From contig JAXCGZ010019175.1 of NCBI GenBank assembly GCA_037179515.1, positions 5,001-69,000 of the forward strand: DNA of 64,000 nt, given 5' to 3'. This DNA comes from Halocaridina rubra. Taxonomy: Eukaryota; Arthropoda; Malacostraca; Decapoda; Atyidae. The notes below the pieces were generated by a model. It had not been told where the DNA came from. It saw only the letters and a program-made list of their open reading frames with translations, and did no database searches. The position numbers were made by a program, and so were the translations under genes. Of the stretch, positions 1 to 13,690 are shown one piece after another. Numbering within the stretch: the first letter of the stretch is position 1; every line of letters starts with the position of its first letter.

Positions 1-1194
1 CATTCATTTATTTCAAGTAATTTTCATGCTGTAATTAGTTATTACATATTCTCACATCCATTACTGGAATATTCCTCATTCTCTTTTATTTTTATATGGG
101 ATGAGTTTTTTTTTTTTTTTTTTTAACCTTTTGGAAGCTACTTCTTCGTCACATCGACCCTCTAACTATTCAAGCTTTGGTCAGAATATGATGCTATCCT
201 GACTATATCATTCCATTGTCGATATATGTACATAGTTGATATTAACCCTGTATTTCCATCATTATATTCAGATGCTGATAAAATTTTCCTCAAATAAATC
301 TTAAGACTTTAAGAATTTGCATAAAGACTAAATCTTCGCGATTCACAAGATAAATGTCGTAAATTATCAACCGAGAATTACAGCTACGAAGCCCACCCAC
401 ATATAAAATCCCAAATATTAATTATTATTGCTTTTAGGAAAGCAATATCATTAACATTAACTTTCTCGTACAATGAGGTGGTTGTGATTCGAGTCATAAC
501 TTATTTCCTTGTGAGTGGACTTGTGTATTTCTCTTCATTGCTGCACAAGAGAGGCCATTAATGGTTGTATTTGGAAGATATAATGAGGCTAGACATGAAG
601 TAGAGCTTCCTTAATGGCTGTCATACATCATCACAACACATGAGACGCTCCCCCCCCCCTGCGGCAGTACTTCTTGCTAACACCATTTATGATCCAATTG
701 GGGGGTGGTGGAGAAGAGCGTCTTGACATGCCTTGAGAATATTCTATTCACATTTTCTACTATGAAAGAATCGTTCCTAAATTAAGATTTCATTGCATCA
801 TGAGCATTATTTTTATTGTTCAGGGATATTATGATTAAATCAAATCATATTTTATATTAAAGATCCTTTAGAGAGTTTGTAATAAAAATTATTTTAAGAC
901 TCTAGATGAAAATTATTACCAAAATGAAGCTTAACTATACATACACATCATTCTGTTTGCTTACCCATATGCTTAGCATTTTGTGATTTGTTGGATTTTG
1001 TGTTTGTGTGTGTTGTGTGTGTGTGTGTGTGTGTACTGCATACATGTATGTATGTATGCTTTCATGGATGAATGGTTGGCTGGATATAAATGTTTATATT
1101 TTTCTGAATCTCGTGCTTGTGTCTATATATGTGTATATTTCTGAATAAAAATCTTTACAGTAGAGAGTAATTTAAAAGATTTCAGCACACTCTG

Positions 1195-1198
<4 letters not shown>
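1..1198. other. No gene recognised; short (GT)n
   Basis: AT-rich sequence with no convincing coding exon or transposon remnant that I can identify. It contains a short (GT)n run at about 1005-1034 and an imperfect GTAT-type repeat just after it. Confidence 0.6.
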
Positions 1199-1626
<428 letters not shown>

Positions 1627-1634
1627 TATACCTT

Positions 1635-4600
1635 GGCTGTTTTCCCCTTTAATTGGGGGGTAGCCGACATCAAGAAAGGAAAACAAATAGGGGGATTACT
1701 TTGCTCTATGGGCAATGACGAGGGAGCTAGCGACCGTTCAGATGGCACTGCTGGAGTGCCACAGCCCATCCTCCCGGCTCTTCCACAACCTGTGTCGCTG
1801 CACAACTGCCAGCTCCTCGTACTGCCCCTACCACAGGGCTACCTCTGTAAGATGCAGTCCCGTGGTAACAGCAGATGCCCATCAGAGCCGCGTCACAACC
1901 GCTCGCCACTCATTCCTATTCCTAGCACGCTCACTTGCTTCCCTCACATCCATCCTCCTATCATTCAGGGCTCTCCTTACTCCATCCATCCATCCAAATC
2001 TAGGCCTCCCTCTAGCATTTCTCCCATCAACTCTCGCATTCATCACCTTTTTCAGCAGCCTTTCATCATCCATCCTTTCCACATGGCCAAACCATCTCAG
2101 AACATTCATATCTACTCTGGCTGCAATTTCTCTCCTCACACCCGTTCTTGCTCTCACCACTTCATTCCTAACCTTATCCAATCGAGATACACTAATCATA
2201 CTCCTCAGGCATTTCATCTCAAACACATTTAGTTTCCGTCTCTCACTTACTTTCATACCCCATAACTCTGATCCATACATCACAGTTGGCACAACCACTT
2301 TCTCATACAAAACTTTCTTAACATTCATTTCCAACCTTCTATTCTTCATCACTCCTTTCAATGCACCCAACACTTTACATCCTTCATTCACTCTGTGACA
2401 CACATCTGCTTCCACTCCACCATTTGCAGCTATAACCGAGCCTAAATACTTAAACTGATTAACCTCCTCAAGTGTCTCTCCATTCAACATAACATTCAAT
2501 CCAGCGCCATCCTCATTTCTTGTACACCTCATAACCTTACTCTTTCCCACATTCACTCGCAGCTTCCTTCTCTCACACACCATTCCAAATTCTGACGCTA
2601 ACTGACGCAGCTTTTCCTCTGAAGCTGCCACCACCACAGTATCATCTGCAAACAGCAACTGAATCAGCTCCCACTCGTTATCATCCCCATCTACCATTCT
2701 CAAACCTCGACCACGCACTCGCTCATTCACCTCTCTTACAACTCCATCAATATACAAATTGAACAGCCATGGTGACATCACACATCCCTGTCTCAGTCCC
2801 ACACTCACTGGAAACCACTCACTCACTTCATTCCCTACCCTAACACAAGCTCTACTACCCTCATACAAACTCTTCACTGCATGCAACAATTTACCATTGA
2901 TTCCATATAATCTCAAAACATTCCACATAGCCTCTCTATCAACTCTATCATATGCTTTCTCCAGATCCAAAAATGCAAAATACACATCCTTACCCTTTGC
3001 TAAATATTTCTCACATAACTGCCTAACTATAAAAATCTGATCTATACAACCTCTATCTCTCCTAAAACCACTCTGCACTTCCGCGATCACATATTCTGTC
3101 TTATCCCTAATCCTATTAACCAGTCTCCTACCATACACTTTTCCTACCACACTTAACAAACTTATACCCCTAAAATTGCTGCATTCATACATATCTCCCT
3201 TACCTCTGTATAGGGGCACTATACAGGCAATCACCCAATCCACTGGCACAAATGACAACATAAAGAATATATTAAACACTTTCACTAACCATCCCAATGC
3301 AGTCACACCCCCTTCTTTCAACATCTCAGCTCTCACACCATCCATTCCAGGTGCTTTACCTGCTTTTGTTTCATGCAATGCCCTTTTCACCTCCTCTCTT
3401 GTAATCTCTCTCTCATTTTCATCTCCCATTACTGGCCCTTGAACCCCTCCCACTGCCACAATAGCTGCCTCTCTATCTTCCTCAACATTCAGCAAGCACT
3501 CAAAATATTCTGCCCATCTTTTCCTTGCATCGTTCCCTCTTAACATCTGTCCATTCACATCTTTCACTGTCTCTTCCATCCTCGACCCACCCTTCCTTGC
3601 TCTCTTCACTTCTTTCCAAAACTTCTTTTTATTCTCCTCATATGACCTACTAAAATCCTGTCCCTACCTAACATTTGCCAACCTCTTCTCTTCCTCTACC
3701 TTCCGCTTGGTTTCCACATTTTTCTCCCTATATCTTTCATACTTCTCCCTACTTTTACACTGCAGCCATTCCTCAAAAGCTCTCTTTTTCTCTTCCACCT
3801 TCATTTTCACCCCTTCATTCCACCACTCGCTGCCCCTCCTCATGCCACCTCCAACAAACCTCTTTCCACACACATCACTTGCATGTCCCACAAAACATTC
3901 TTTCATCAACCCCCATTCCTCCCCTAACTCCCCAACTTCTCTTTCTTTCACCCTGTCATATGCCACTCTCAACCTGTCCTGATATTCCTGTCTCTTCTCT
4001 GGCTTTTTCAACTCTTCCACCTTCACTATTTCCCTTCTACATCCCCCCACACTATTTCCCCACTCTTTTGCTACTACCACTTTTGCTTCAACCAAAAAAT
4101 GATCAGACATCCCAGCAGCCACACCCCTGAACGCATGTACATCTTTCACTCTACCAATCATGCTCTTTGCTACCAACACATAATCCATCAATGCTCTTTC
4201 TTTCACTCTTCCATTTGCCACTCTCATCCATGTATACTTATTTATTAACTTCTTCTTAAATAAACTATTACCTATCACCAACTCTTGCTCCACACACATA
4301 TCTAACAGTCTCTCGCCACTCTCATTCCCACCTGGTACCCCATACTCTCCTACAACACCTTCTATCTCTCCATCACCCACTCTGGCATTCAAGTCACCCA
4401 ACACAACTACATAGTTCCTTCTACTCAGACCATCCACACATCTAGTTAACTCATTCCAGAATTCATCCCGCTCTTCCTCACTTCTCTCACATCCTGGCCC
4501 ATATGCACTAACAAAAGCCCAACATTCCCTTACTATCCTAGCCCTCACCCACATCAGCCTAGATGACACTTCTTTCCATTGCACTACCTGATTTACCATC

Positions 4601-4960
4601 CATTCACTCAGCAATAATGCCACACCTTCTCTCGCTCTCCCCCTTTCAACCCCAGACACCCTACCCGTCACATCACCAAATGCCACTTCTCCTTTTCCTT
4701 TCATCTTCGTCTCACACAATGCCAATACATCCATCCTCCTCTTACCAAACATATATCCAATCTCACATCTTTTGCTCTCTATCGTACTACAACCACGCAC
4801 ATTTAGACACCCCAAAACTAGAGTTTGGGGAGAAGTTATTCTCCTCTCTACTCCCCTTCTTCTTTGACGTCTCGCAGGAGGTTGATACAAGGGGGGGATT
4901 CCTAGTCCCCCCGCCCCGTCCACTTTTAGTCGCCTTTTATGACACGCAGGGAATACGGTG
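1635..4960 (-). mobile_element. Near full-length RTE-like non-LTR retrotransposon
   Basis: About 3.3-kb LINE on the minus strand. It has a short GC-rich 5' leader (about 4925-4960), one endonuclease plus reverse transcriptase reading frame (4923 to 1882) and a roughly 240-bp 3' UTR that runs into the (TA)n tract near 1630. The size, the single ORF, the endonuclease-RT order and a C-terminal block of the type 'RWFGHVERM...GRPR' resemble RTE and related clades. The clade call comes from recognition and was not tested by phylogeny. (TA)n tracts lie at both ends. Confidence 0.8.
1882..4923 (-). pseudogene. RTE-like endonuclease-reverse transcriptase, one in-frame stop
   Basis: The reading frame spans 1014 codons, with one TAG at 3664-3666 separating the endonuclease part (4923-3664) from the RT part. 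Both parts are in the same frame. The N-terminal APE-type endonuclease shows LNVRG, CETKMKG, VLGDLNARVG and a C-terminal SDH. The RT shows KAPGMDG, a GFRRDRG block, FLDLEKAYDR (motif A), GLRQGCVMSP and the catalytic FADD. The C terminus has the WFGHVERM block seen in RTE-type proteins. These enzymes nick genomic DNA and copy the element RNA in place. The frame begins at a GTG in the 5' leader and the true start is uncertain. All catalytic motifs look intact, so the single stop is the only obvious lesion. Confidence 0.85.
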
Positions 4961-4973
4961 AGGCTATTCTTTG

Positions 4974-4983
4974 ATATATATAT

Positions 4984-5039
<56 letters not shown>
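4974..5039. repeat. (TA)n microsatellite
   Basis: TA dinucleotide tract of about 66 bp that begins directly at the 5' boundary of the minus-strand RTE-like LINE. Confidence 0.97.
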
Positions 5040-6809
<1,770 letters not shown>

Positions 6810-7062
6810 ATACACATGGCCTCATTCTCCCTTGTAAGGGGGGTGGCTGAGCCAAGGAATGCACATTCACCACGATCCACCATACCTCAACCACTCCCCT
6901 TCGCTCCTTGGGGATAAAGGGTTGCCACGTTTCCCCCCCTTCCATCCTGCTTGGATCACCCATAAGGTAGGCAGGCAAGGATATTCTAGAATGAGGCCCA
7001 ACATCCGCAGCTGCTTCATCACATGGCAACTCCCCTCACACCGTTCATCACAGTTCACTGCA
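6810..7062 (-). mobile_element. LINE 3'-end fragment
   Basis: About 250 bp of LINE 3' UTR on the minus strand, with no coding part. It shares an arrangement (a 'GGCAACC...TATCCCCAAGGAG' type block, then 'GAATGAGGCCATGT' and a TA-rich end) with the plus-strand fragment at 18640-19201. Both therefore look like 3' ends of the same LINE group. It ends in a short (TA)n. The upstream boundary meets the 5' region of the old CR1 copy. Confidence 0.65.
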
Positions 7063-7281
7063 TATTTGAGGTTTCTTTCATATGGGCTATTGTTTTGTAT
7101 TTTTTTCTTCTCTACTTGCTAAAGTCACTTTATAAGATAAGTTACCAGAAAAAAAGATGAACTAAGTAACTAAATTAGTACTCATATGAAGATATAGAAA
7201 TTCTGTGTGAAATTTAAATAGAAAATTTTTTCACTCTCTTTTTTTTTTATATCTATAATCTGTGAAAGGCAAAACCTCAAA

Positions 7282-8492
7282 ATGAAACCATCTCTGTCCC
7301 TAACCCCCCATCCAATGGTCGGGGAAGAGGTGGTAGAAGATCTAAAGGGGTTGTAGGAGGAGGAGTGGCTCTTAGAAGTCTGAAGCAAAAAGTCAAGGAA
7401 CTTGAGACCACTTACTAGCTACCGCATCAGCATTTGTGTACAGCATTCTTAATGAGGCTCCGTACCCTGATTTTCTATCATGATCTTCTTTATCTCCCCT
7501 TTGTCTGGAAGAGCTCTGAAACAAAAATTTTTCTTCTCTCCTTAATTTCTTCCCTCGTTTACCCTTCTAGCCTCTTGCAACAACAACAACAAAATTCAGA
7601 ATATGGATAGAGAAATGAAAGCGAATGAAACACTTAGAGAGGTAAATAGGATCTTTGGAGGAAGCAAATAAGGCACAAGGGCAAGAGAGAAAACAACTAG
7701 AAAAATTAATAAAGAAGTTGGAAGGGGAAAAGAGTGAACTAGAAACCAGAATTTCTAAACAAGAAGATAACAACAAACAGTTGAATGACAACATGAATCA
7801 AATAAATATTAGTTCACTGCTCTCTTCTGAAAGAGACGAGATTGCAGCTTGGAGAGTCCTGGTAAAGGAAAACATCGAACACTTTAGAAAAGTTTCAGGA
7901 GCTGAATACAGAACATGATGCCATTTAAACTTCTTTGCAGCTGCAATAAAGTGGAATGTGGCAGCAAAAGAGGCTGTGAGGGTGGTGGCACTGGAAAACG
8001 TACAAACTGTTGATTATAAAGTAACAGTAATAGAAAAAAATGAAAGATGCTGTGATTGAAAGGGCTAATCCACTGTTTAAATAGACACTTGATAACGAGA
8101 AGACAGTGGTAATCTCAGGAAAAAGTGAATCCCAGGAGTCAACATGGCTGGGGAAACTGAACAAAATAAAACTATGGTTGTAGATCTGATAAGGAAACTT
8201 GGAGTAGTATGTGGTCCGGATGATATTGTAAACATTCACCAACTTGGTAAATATTCTAGGAAGGGAAAGGCAACGAAAAGTAATGGTTGTACAAGACTTC
8301 AAAACAGTGTTCATTAGATAAAACAGAACTCAGGAAGAGATTGAAAGGATCAAAAACTTGTTGCAAGAGGCTAGAAGGGTAAATGAGGGAAGAAATGAAG
8401 GAGAGAAGAAAAAATTTTGTTTTAGAGCTCTTCCAGACAAAGGGGAGATAAAGAAGATAATGATAGAAGATCAGGGTATGGAGCCTCATTAA
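7282..8492 (+). pseudogene. CR1-like ORF1 protein, broken
   Basis: The start MKPSLSL corresponds to the MRPSLSQ start of copy B. The remnant includes the coiled-coil segment (EEANKAQGQERKQLEK..., about 7655-7918) and the C-terminal domain ending at TAA 8490-8492. ORF1 proteins of LINEs bind the element RNA. The coiled coil followed by a compact basic domain fits that role by analogy. Several frameshifts and stops are present, and about 166 bp of inverted element sequence interrupts the frame at 7413-7581. Confidence 0.8.
7413..7581 (-). repeat. Inverted duplication of ORF1/ORF2 junction
   Basis: This segment is the reverse complement of about 8360-8526 (the end of ORF1, its stop codon and the start of ORF2), with only a handful of mismatches. 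It replaces a short piece of the ORF1 coiled coil. Flanking ORF1 sequence on both sides stays on the plus strand, so this is a local inverted copy and not a separate insertion of the element. Confidence 0.9.
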
Positions 8493-8494
8493 GA

Positions 8495-11289
8495 ATGCTG
8501 TACACAAATGCTGATGCGGTAGTTAGTAAGGCAGTAAACTTAAAGGATAGCATTCACATCAGTAAGGCATATACAGTGGCACTTTCAGAGACGAAGTTAA
8601 GTGAGGACATAAACAATGTCACAGTTTTTCCTAAGGGCTTCAGAATATTAAGGGTTGAAAGATCTGAGAGGACTGGTGGAGGGATAGCACTACTCATAAG
8701 TGAAAGGATTCAGGTTGAAGAAATACACTTTGCTATAGAAAGTGAATTCAAGGAATTTCTTGTTGCTCCTATAAATACTGGGTTAGAGACCATTATAATA
8801 ACTGCTGTATATAACCCACCAATGAATCAACATAGGCTAGAAGTTTATGAGGAAAGTCATATAGGTACTATTGAAGTCATAAACTCAGTTGTTAACATTG
8901 CATGGGAGAGAAAATGTAGGATTGTGATTATGGGAGATTTTAATCATAGAGAGATAGATTCGATAAATCTTGAACCACACAGTAGGAAGGACTCATTCAA
9001 GGCAAGATCCCTAGATTGTGCACTAGGGAATTTCCTAAACCGACATGTATAGGAAGTAACGAGGGCCAGGGATGGGGATGAGCCATCACTGTTTGATCTA
9101 GTACTCATACATAATGTGTAGGTTATTGAAAAAATTGAATATGAGCCACAAACTGGAAAGAGTGACCACTGTGTGTTCTTGATGGAGTATATCATAGTAG
9201 ATGTTCTGCCTGAAAGTAGAGGCACTGAGGACACGGGGAGGAACAATGCAAAAGGAGATTACATCAAAATTAATGAGCTTTTTGCAGTTATTGACTGGAG
9301 AACCTTATTTTACAACAAATCTGTACAAGAAATATACGACATCTTTTGTAAGAAATATGGTAAGATAGTAGATTGTTGGATACATTCCACCAAAATAGGA
9401 GTTATTCATGCCAGAGAGAAATGGTTCAATAATGATTGCAAGAGACCTAAGGAGTGGAGAGACAAATGCTGGAAAAGGCATAGGAAGAGAAAAAACACAT
9501 TATGCCTGGTAGACTTATAAAAGAGCAAGAAATGATTGCCTAAGTAAAAGAAGAGAGACAGAGAGAGACCATGAGAGGGATATCACCAGGAAGGCTGAAA
9601 AATCCTAAACTTTTCCACAGCTTTATCAGAGGAAAATTTAAGGTTAAAGAAGGGGTTTTAAAGCCAAAGAGAGCAGATGAAAGCATCTGCGAAGAATTGA
9701 ACAAGGAGTTTCAGTCAGTATTAACAGCAGAAAATATCAAACCCCCTCAGATTAAAGCCATAGGAGCTCATTGGCCGGTATTAGAAAACAATATTTTCAA
9801 CCACATAGGTATGCAAAGCACTGAATGAGTTAGTTACCCATAAAGCTACAGGTCTTGATGATATATCACATTATGTACTTAAGAAATGCACTAAATCAAT
9901 ATCAACGGCACTAAGTATCGTATTTGAAAAGTCACTCGAATCAGGGGATATTCCAAGATGCTGGAAACAAGCAAACGTGGAGCCTATCTTCATAAAGGGA
10001 AGGAGAGATGCGGCTCTAAACTAGACCTATTTCCTTGACCAGCATGGTTTGCTAATTTATGGAGAAGCTACTAAGAAAGCACACCTCTCTTCACTTGGAA
10101 TCCTTTAACTTTTTGTCAGTGAGACAACATGGCTTCAGAGAGGGTACATCAACTGCAACAAGCTCAATAGAATTTTACGATGAGGTAAGCCGAATCTTAC
10201 AGGAAAGAGAGGGCTGGGCAGATTGCATATTCCTAGACTTCTAGAAAGCATTTGACATGGTCCCACAAGGGAGACTTATTAAGAAGCTGCAAGCAATGGC
10301 GAGAATAGGTGGACATATTTTGGAATGGATGAAAACATACTTTGCAGGAATGTAACAGAGGGTTAGAGTAAGACATTCAGTGTCCAAATGGAGAGGGTTA
10401 GTAGTGGAGTTCCACAGGATTCAACTTTAGGGCCACTTTTGTTCCTTGTACATGTAAATGACCTACTAGAATCTGTAAATTCATTCTTGAATATGTTTGC
10501 AGATAATGTAAATATTGTGAAGAAAGTAAGAGACAAGAACAATGGTAGAGAACTTCAGGAAAACCTCAATAGTTTGCATGAGTGGTCAGAAAAGTGGGTA
10601 GTGAATTCAGTACTTCAAAATGTAAGGCTATGAGAATGAGTGCAAGTGCAAGAAGGCCCAAGCTTGACTACTCAATGGCAGGAGCAGAACTTCAAGAGAC
10701 AGGGAATGAGAGAGATCTAGGAGTAAACATACTGGCAGATTTGTTGTCATAAATGCATATAAATGGCATAGCAAGGGAGACATATGCTTTCTTAGCAAAT
10801 GCAAGGGTAACCGTTAGGCACATGGACAAGGAAATGTTCAGAAATATTTTTGCAACTTATGTGTGGCCAAAGCTTGAATATACAGCCTCCTTTTGGAGTC
10901 CACACTTGAAAAAGCACGTACTTAAGCTGGAAAAAATTCAAAGACATGCCATGAAACTGGTGCCAGAAATACACACTCTCAGTTGTGAGGGGAGGCTGAG
11001 GGAATTAGACTTACCATCACTCGAAGCTAGAAGATTGAAGGGGGATATGGTGACGGTTTTTAAATTCCTTCATGGCTGTAATAGATTGGATAGGGATTGA
11101 TATTTTGATATGGCTGGCACTAGAATTAGAGGTCATAGTTTGAAGCTTCGTAAGAAAACTTCTTTGTAGGATGTAAGGAAGTACTCTTTTATTGTAAGAG
11201 TAGTTGATAATTGGAATTCGCTAAGCAAGGAGGTAGTAAATATTAACTCAATCTATAGTTTTAAGGACAAGTATGCTAAGTATCACTAA
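8495..11289 (+). pseudogene. CR1-like ORF2 (endonuclease-RT), broken
   Basis: About 2.8 kb aligned end to end with the intact ORF2 at 53151-55973. The endonuclease motifs SETKLS, GGGIALLIS and IMGDFNH are visible. RT motifs include GFREGTST and SSGVPQDS, with FADN in place of the catalytic FADD. It ends with the KYH-stop seen in the young copies. Multiple stops (for example near 9050, 9518, 9826, 10022, 10243, 10353, 11098) and indels rule out function. Unlike the young copies it begins with a true ATG, two bases after the ORF1 stop. Confidence 0.88.
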
Positions 11290-11479
11290 GTACAAAATGG
11301 AACCGACCAGGAGATGGGAATTTACGAGTTTGGAGCTACTTCCCACAAGCAAAATGAGGCAATTACAGTTAGGTAATTACACACTCTTCCTCCATTCATT
11401 CCTATCTATTGCATACTCTCTTCCCTGCTCCACTTAGATTCCACTTGCATTCAATGTTCTTTTCAAGCCATCTATCCAT

Positions 11480-11787
11480 CTCTTTCTAGGTCACCTTCTT
11501 GACCTAATTCCAATCACTTCGGCACTCCACACACTATTCGTTCGTCACTCATCCTTTTCATGTGTCCAAACCAACTCAACACTCTCTGATCTGACCAATT
11601 CAACAGCTTCCTTTCAAAATACGTTCTCTACTTGACATCCTCATTTCTTACTCTATCTAGTCTAGATACACCAATAATACCTCTTAAACAACTTATCTCC
11701 ATTACATTCAACTTGTTCCTTTTATCCTCTCTTGCATTCCAAGTCTCTGTTCCATACAATGCTGTAGGTACAATCACACCTTCATAT

Positions 11788-11831
<44 letters not shown>

Positions 11832-13100
11832 CAATCCCAAATATCTATTTCCCAATACACTTTTCAACCCACATAAACATTTACCAGCTTTATTCACTCT
11901 ATGACTTACCTCTACATCCACTCGTCCACTCCTTGATACATGCGATCCCAAATACTTAAAACTCCTAACTTCTTCAAGCAATTCCCCAGTCACTCCTACA
12001 TTCAAACTGCCAGCTTTAACACTCCTCGACATCTCATGACTTTAATTTTTTTTTACCAGTGTTCACCTACATCTTCCTTCTTTTACATACCCTAGCAAAT
12101 TCAGTCACTATATGATTCAGTTCATTCTCATTATCAACCACCATTACAGTACCATCCACAAATTGCAACTGATTCAATTTCCACAACCTTCCACTCTTAC
12201 CCACCAGTTCCAAGCCTCTGTCCAATACTCTTACATTTACTTTCCTTACCACTCCATCCATATACACACTAAACAACCATGAAGACATTACACAACCTTG
12301 ATGTGACCCTAAATTCACCTCAAACCAATCACTCATACCATTCCCAACTGTCACACATGTTCGACTATTCATGTAAAAACTCTTCACCACATTCAACAAA
12401 CTTCCATTTATTCTATACAAGTGCAACACACTTCATAACCCCTCTCTATGTACCTTGTCATGCGCCTTCTCTAAGTCCATAAAATCCTAAAAAGTGTCCA
12501 TACATTTCTCCAATAACTTCTCGCACATCTGTCTTATCACAAACACCTGATCCACACATCCTCTTCCTCTCCTGAATCCATATAGTTCTTTAACAATCAG
12601 TCTCTCAGTACCTATCCTAATTCTCTCGATTAGCACTCTTCCATATACCTTATCAACTACACTCAACATACTAATCCCTTTAAAACTACTACACTCATAC
12701 TTATCTCATTTCCTTTGTAAAGAGGAACTACACATGCACTCCTCCAATCAACTGGGAACCTCTCTTTCCTGGAACATACATCCTACAACCTAACCATCCA
12801 TTCTACTAATGCCTCCTCACCTTTGACAAGCATTCAACATGACACCCATCTATCCCTGTTGCTTTACCTGCTTTCATTGCTCTCAAAGCCAAATACACCT
12901 CCTCTATTGGTATTTCTATATCATTCTCATCTATCACATAGCATTGGAATTCTCCATTCATTTCCCACAGCCACAATCTCTGCCTCTCTATCATCTTCCT
13001 CATTTAGCAGGACCTTAAAATATTAAGCCCATCTCTCTCTCACCTTTATTTCATCTACCAGCAATTACTCATCTACTCCATTCACCCTCTCCTCCCTACC
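11480..13100 (-). pseudogene. RTE-like reverse transcriptase, decayed
   Basis: Recognisable pieces: KAGKATGIDG (about 12870), GFRRGRGCVDQVFVIRQMCEK (about 12500-12590), GSHQGCVMSSWLF (about 12280), a weakened catalytic segment QFVDGTVMV where functional copies have FADD, and the thumb region SFKYLGSHVS (about 11950). Frames change several times and stops are frequent. A 38-base homopolymer A run (T on the plus strand, 11794-11831) sits inside the coding part, where relatives encode a few Lys codons. Confidence 0.75.
11794..11831 (-). repeat. A(38) homopolymer inside LINE coding sequence
   Basis: Thirty-eight consecutive T on the plus strand. On the LINE strand it reads as poly-Lys between YLGLK and NLIYEG, so it is an expansion within the RT frame and not the element's poly(A) tail. 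Confidence 0.97.
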
Positions 13101-13320
13101 ACACTCACCTTTCCTCACTCTTTTCACTTCCTTTCAAAACATCTTTTTATTCTTTTCAAAATGCTCCAACAAGCATCTACTCTCCTTACATCCACTTCTC
13201 TCTTTGCCTGCCTCACCATGCACTTTGCTAACCTCCTCTTTGCGCAATACCTTTCATGCGCCTCTCCATTACCTTCCTGTAATTAAAATCCGTCTCTGCA
13301 GTACTCACCTCAGTGGCAAT

Positions 13321-13690
13321 TGTTGGATGAACTAATAAAGTTGATCAAAAGAGATTGGAATAAAACAAAAAACCTTACAACCTATTTCTACGACAACAAA
13401 CAAATATAAACAACAATCGGAGCTCTGGAGCAAAGCCTTCTATGTCCTCTCTTATTAAGACAATGAACCAGTTCCCCTCAGTGTTGCCAACTAGTACCCA
13501 ATACCAAAATACACTACATACCCTCATGATCTTAAGAGCACAAACAGCTTCATATTCTCAAAGACCTACATACTACTTTTATAGGCCAAACATATAAATT
13601 CCCATTGACATGAAAGAAAAGAAAAGTACCTCAACATAAACAAAAATAAAACAGCAAAACTAACAAACTACCAAAGTAATGAGAGAAACA
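13321..13690. other. Unassigned stretch next to Gypsy remnant
   Basis: AT-rich with no gene. It could contain the downstream LTR or polypurine region of the adjacent Gypsy remnant, but I found no LTR pair. At 13486 the sequence CAGTGTTGCCAACTAGT resembles the terminal repeat of the hAT element at 15383, a possible isolated hAT end. Confidence 0.4.

Larger units (their letters stand above)
7063..11388 (+). mobile_element. Old CR1-like LINE copy (copy E)
   Basis: Plus-strand, nearly full-length but decayed copy of the CR1-like family that also appears as minus-strand copies A-D. Its 5' UTR (about 7130-7280) aligns by eye with the reverse complement of 52480-52620 in copy B. It carries ORF1 (7282-8492) and ORF2 (8495-11289) followed by a degenerate 3' UTR. 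The terminal 'TTAGGTAATTACAC' motif is reduced to about one unit. Many stops and indels mark it as the oldest copy in the window. An inverted duplication sits inside ORF1. Confidence 0.85.
11389..13320 (-). mobile_element. Degenerate RTE-like LINE, 5'-truncated
   Basis: Minus-strand RT remnant related to the element at 1635-4960. It lacks the endonuclease domain. Order on the minus strand: linker (about 13300-12830), RT fingers and palm (12830-12070), thumb and C-terminal block (12030-11480). It abuts the 3' end of the old CR1 copy. Confidence 0.75.
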
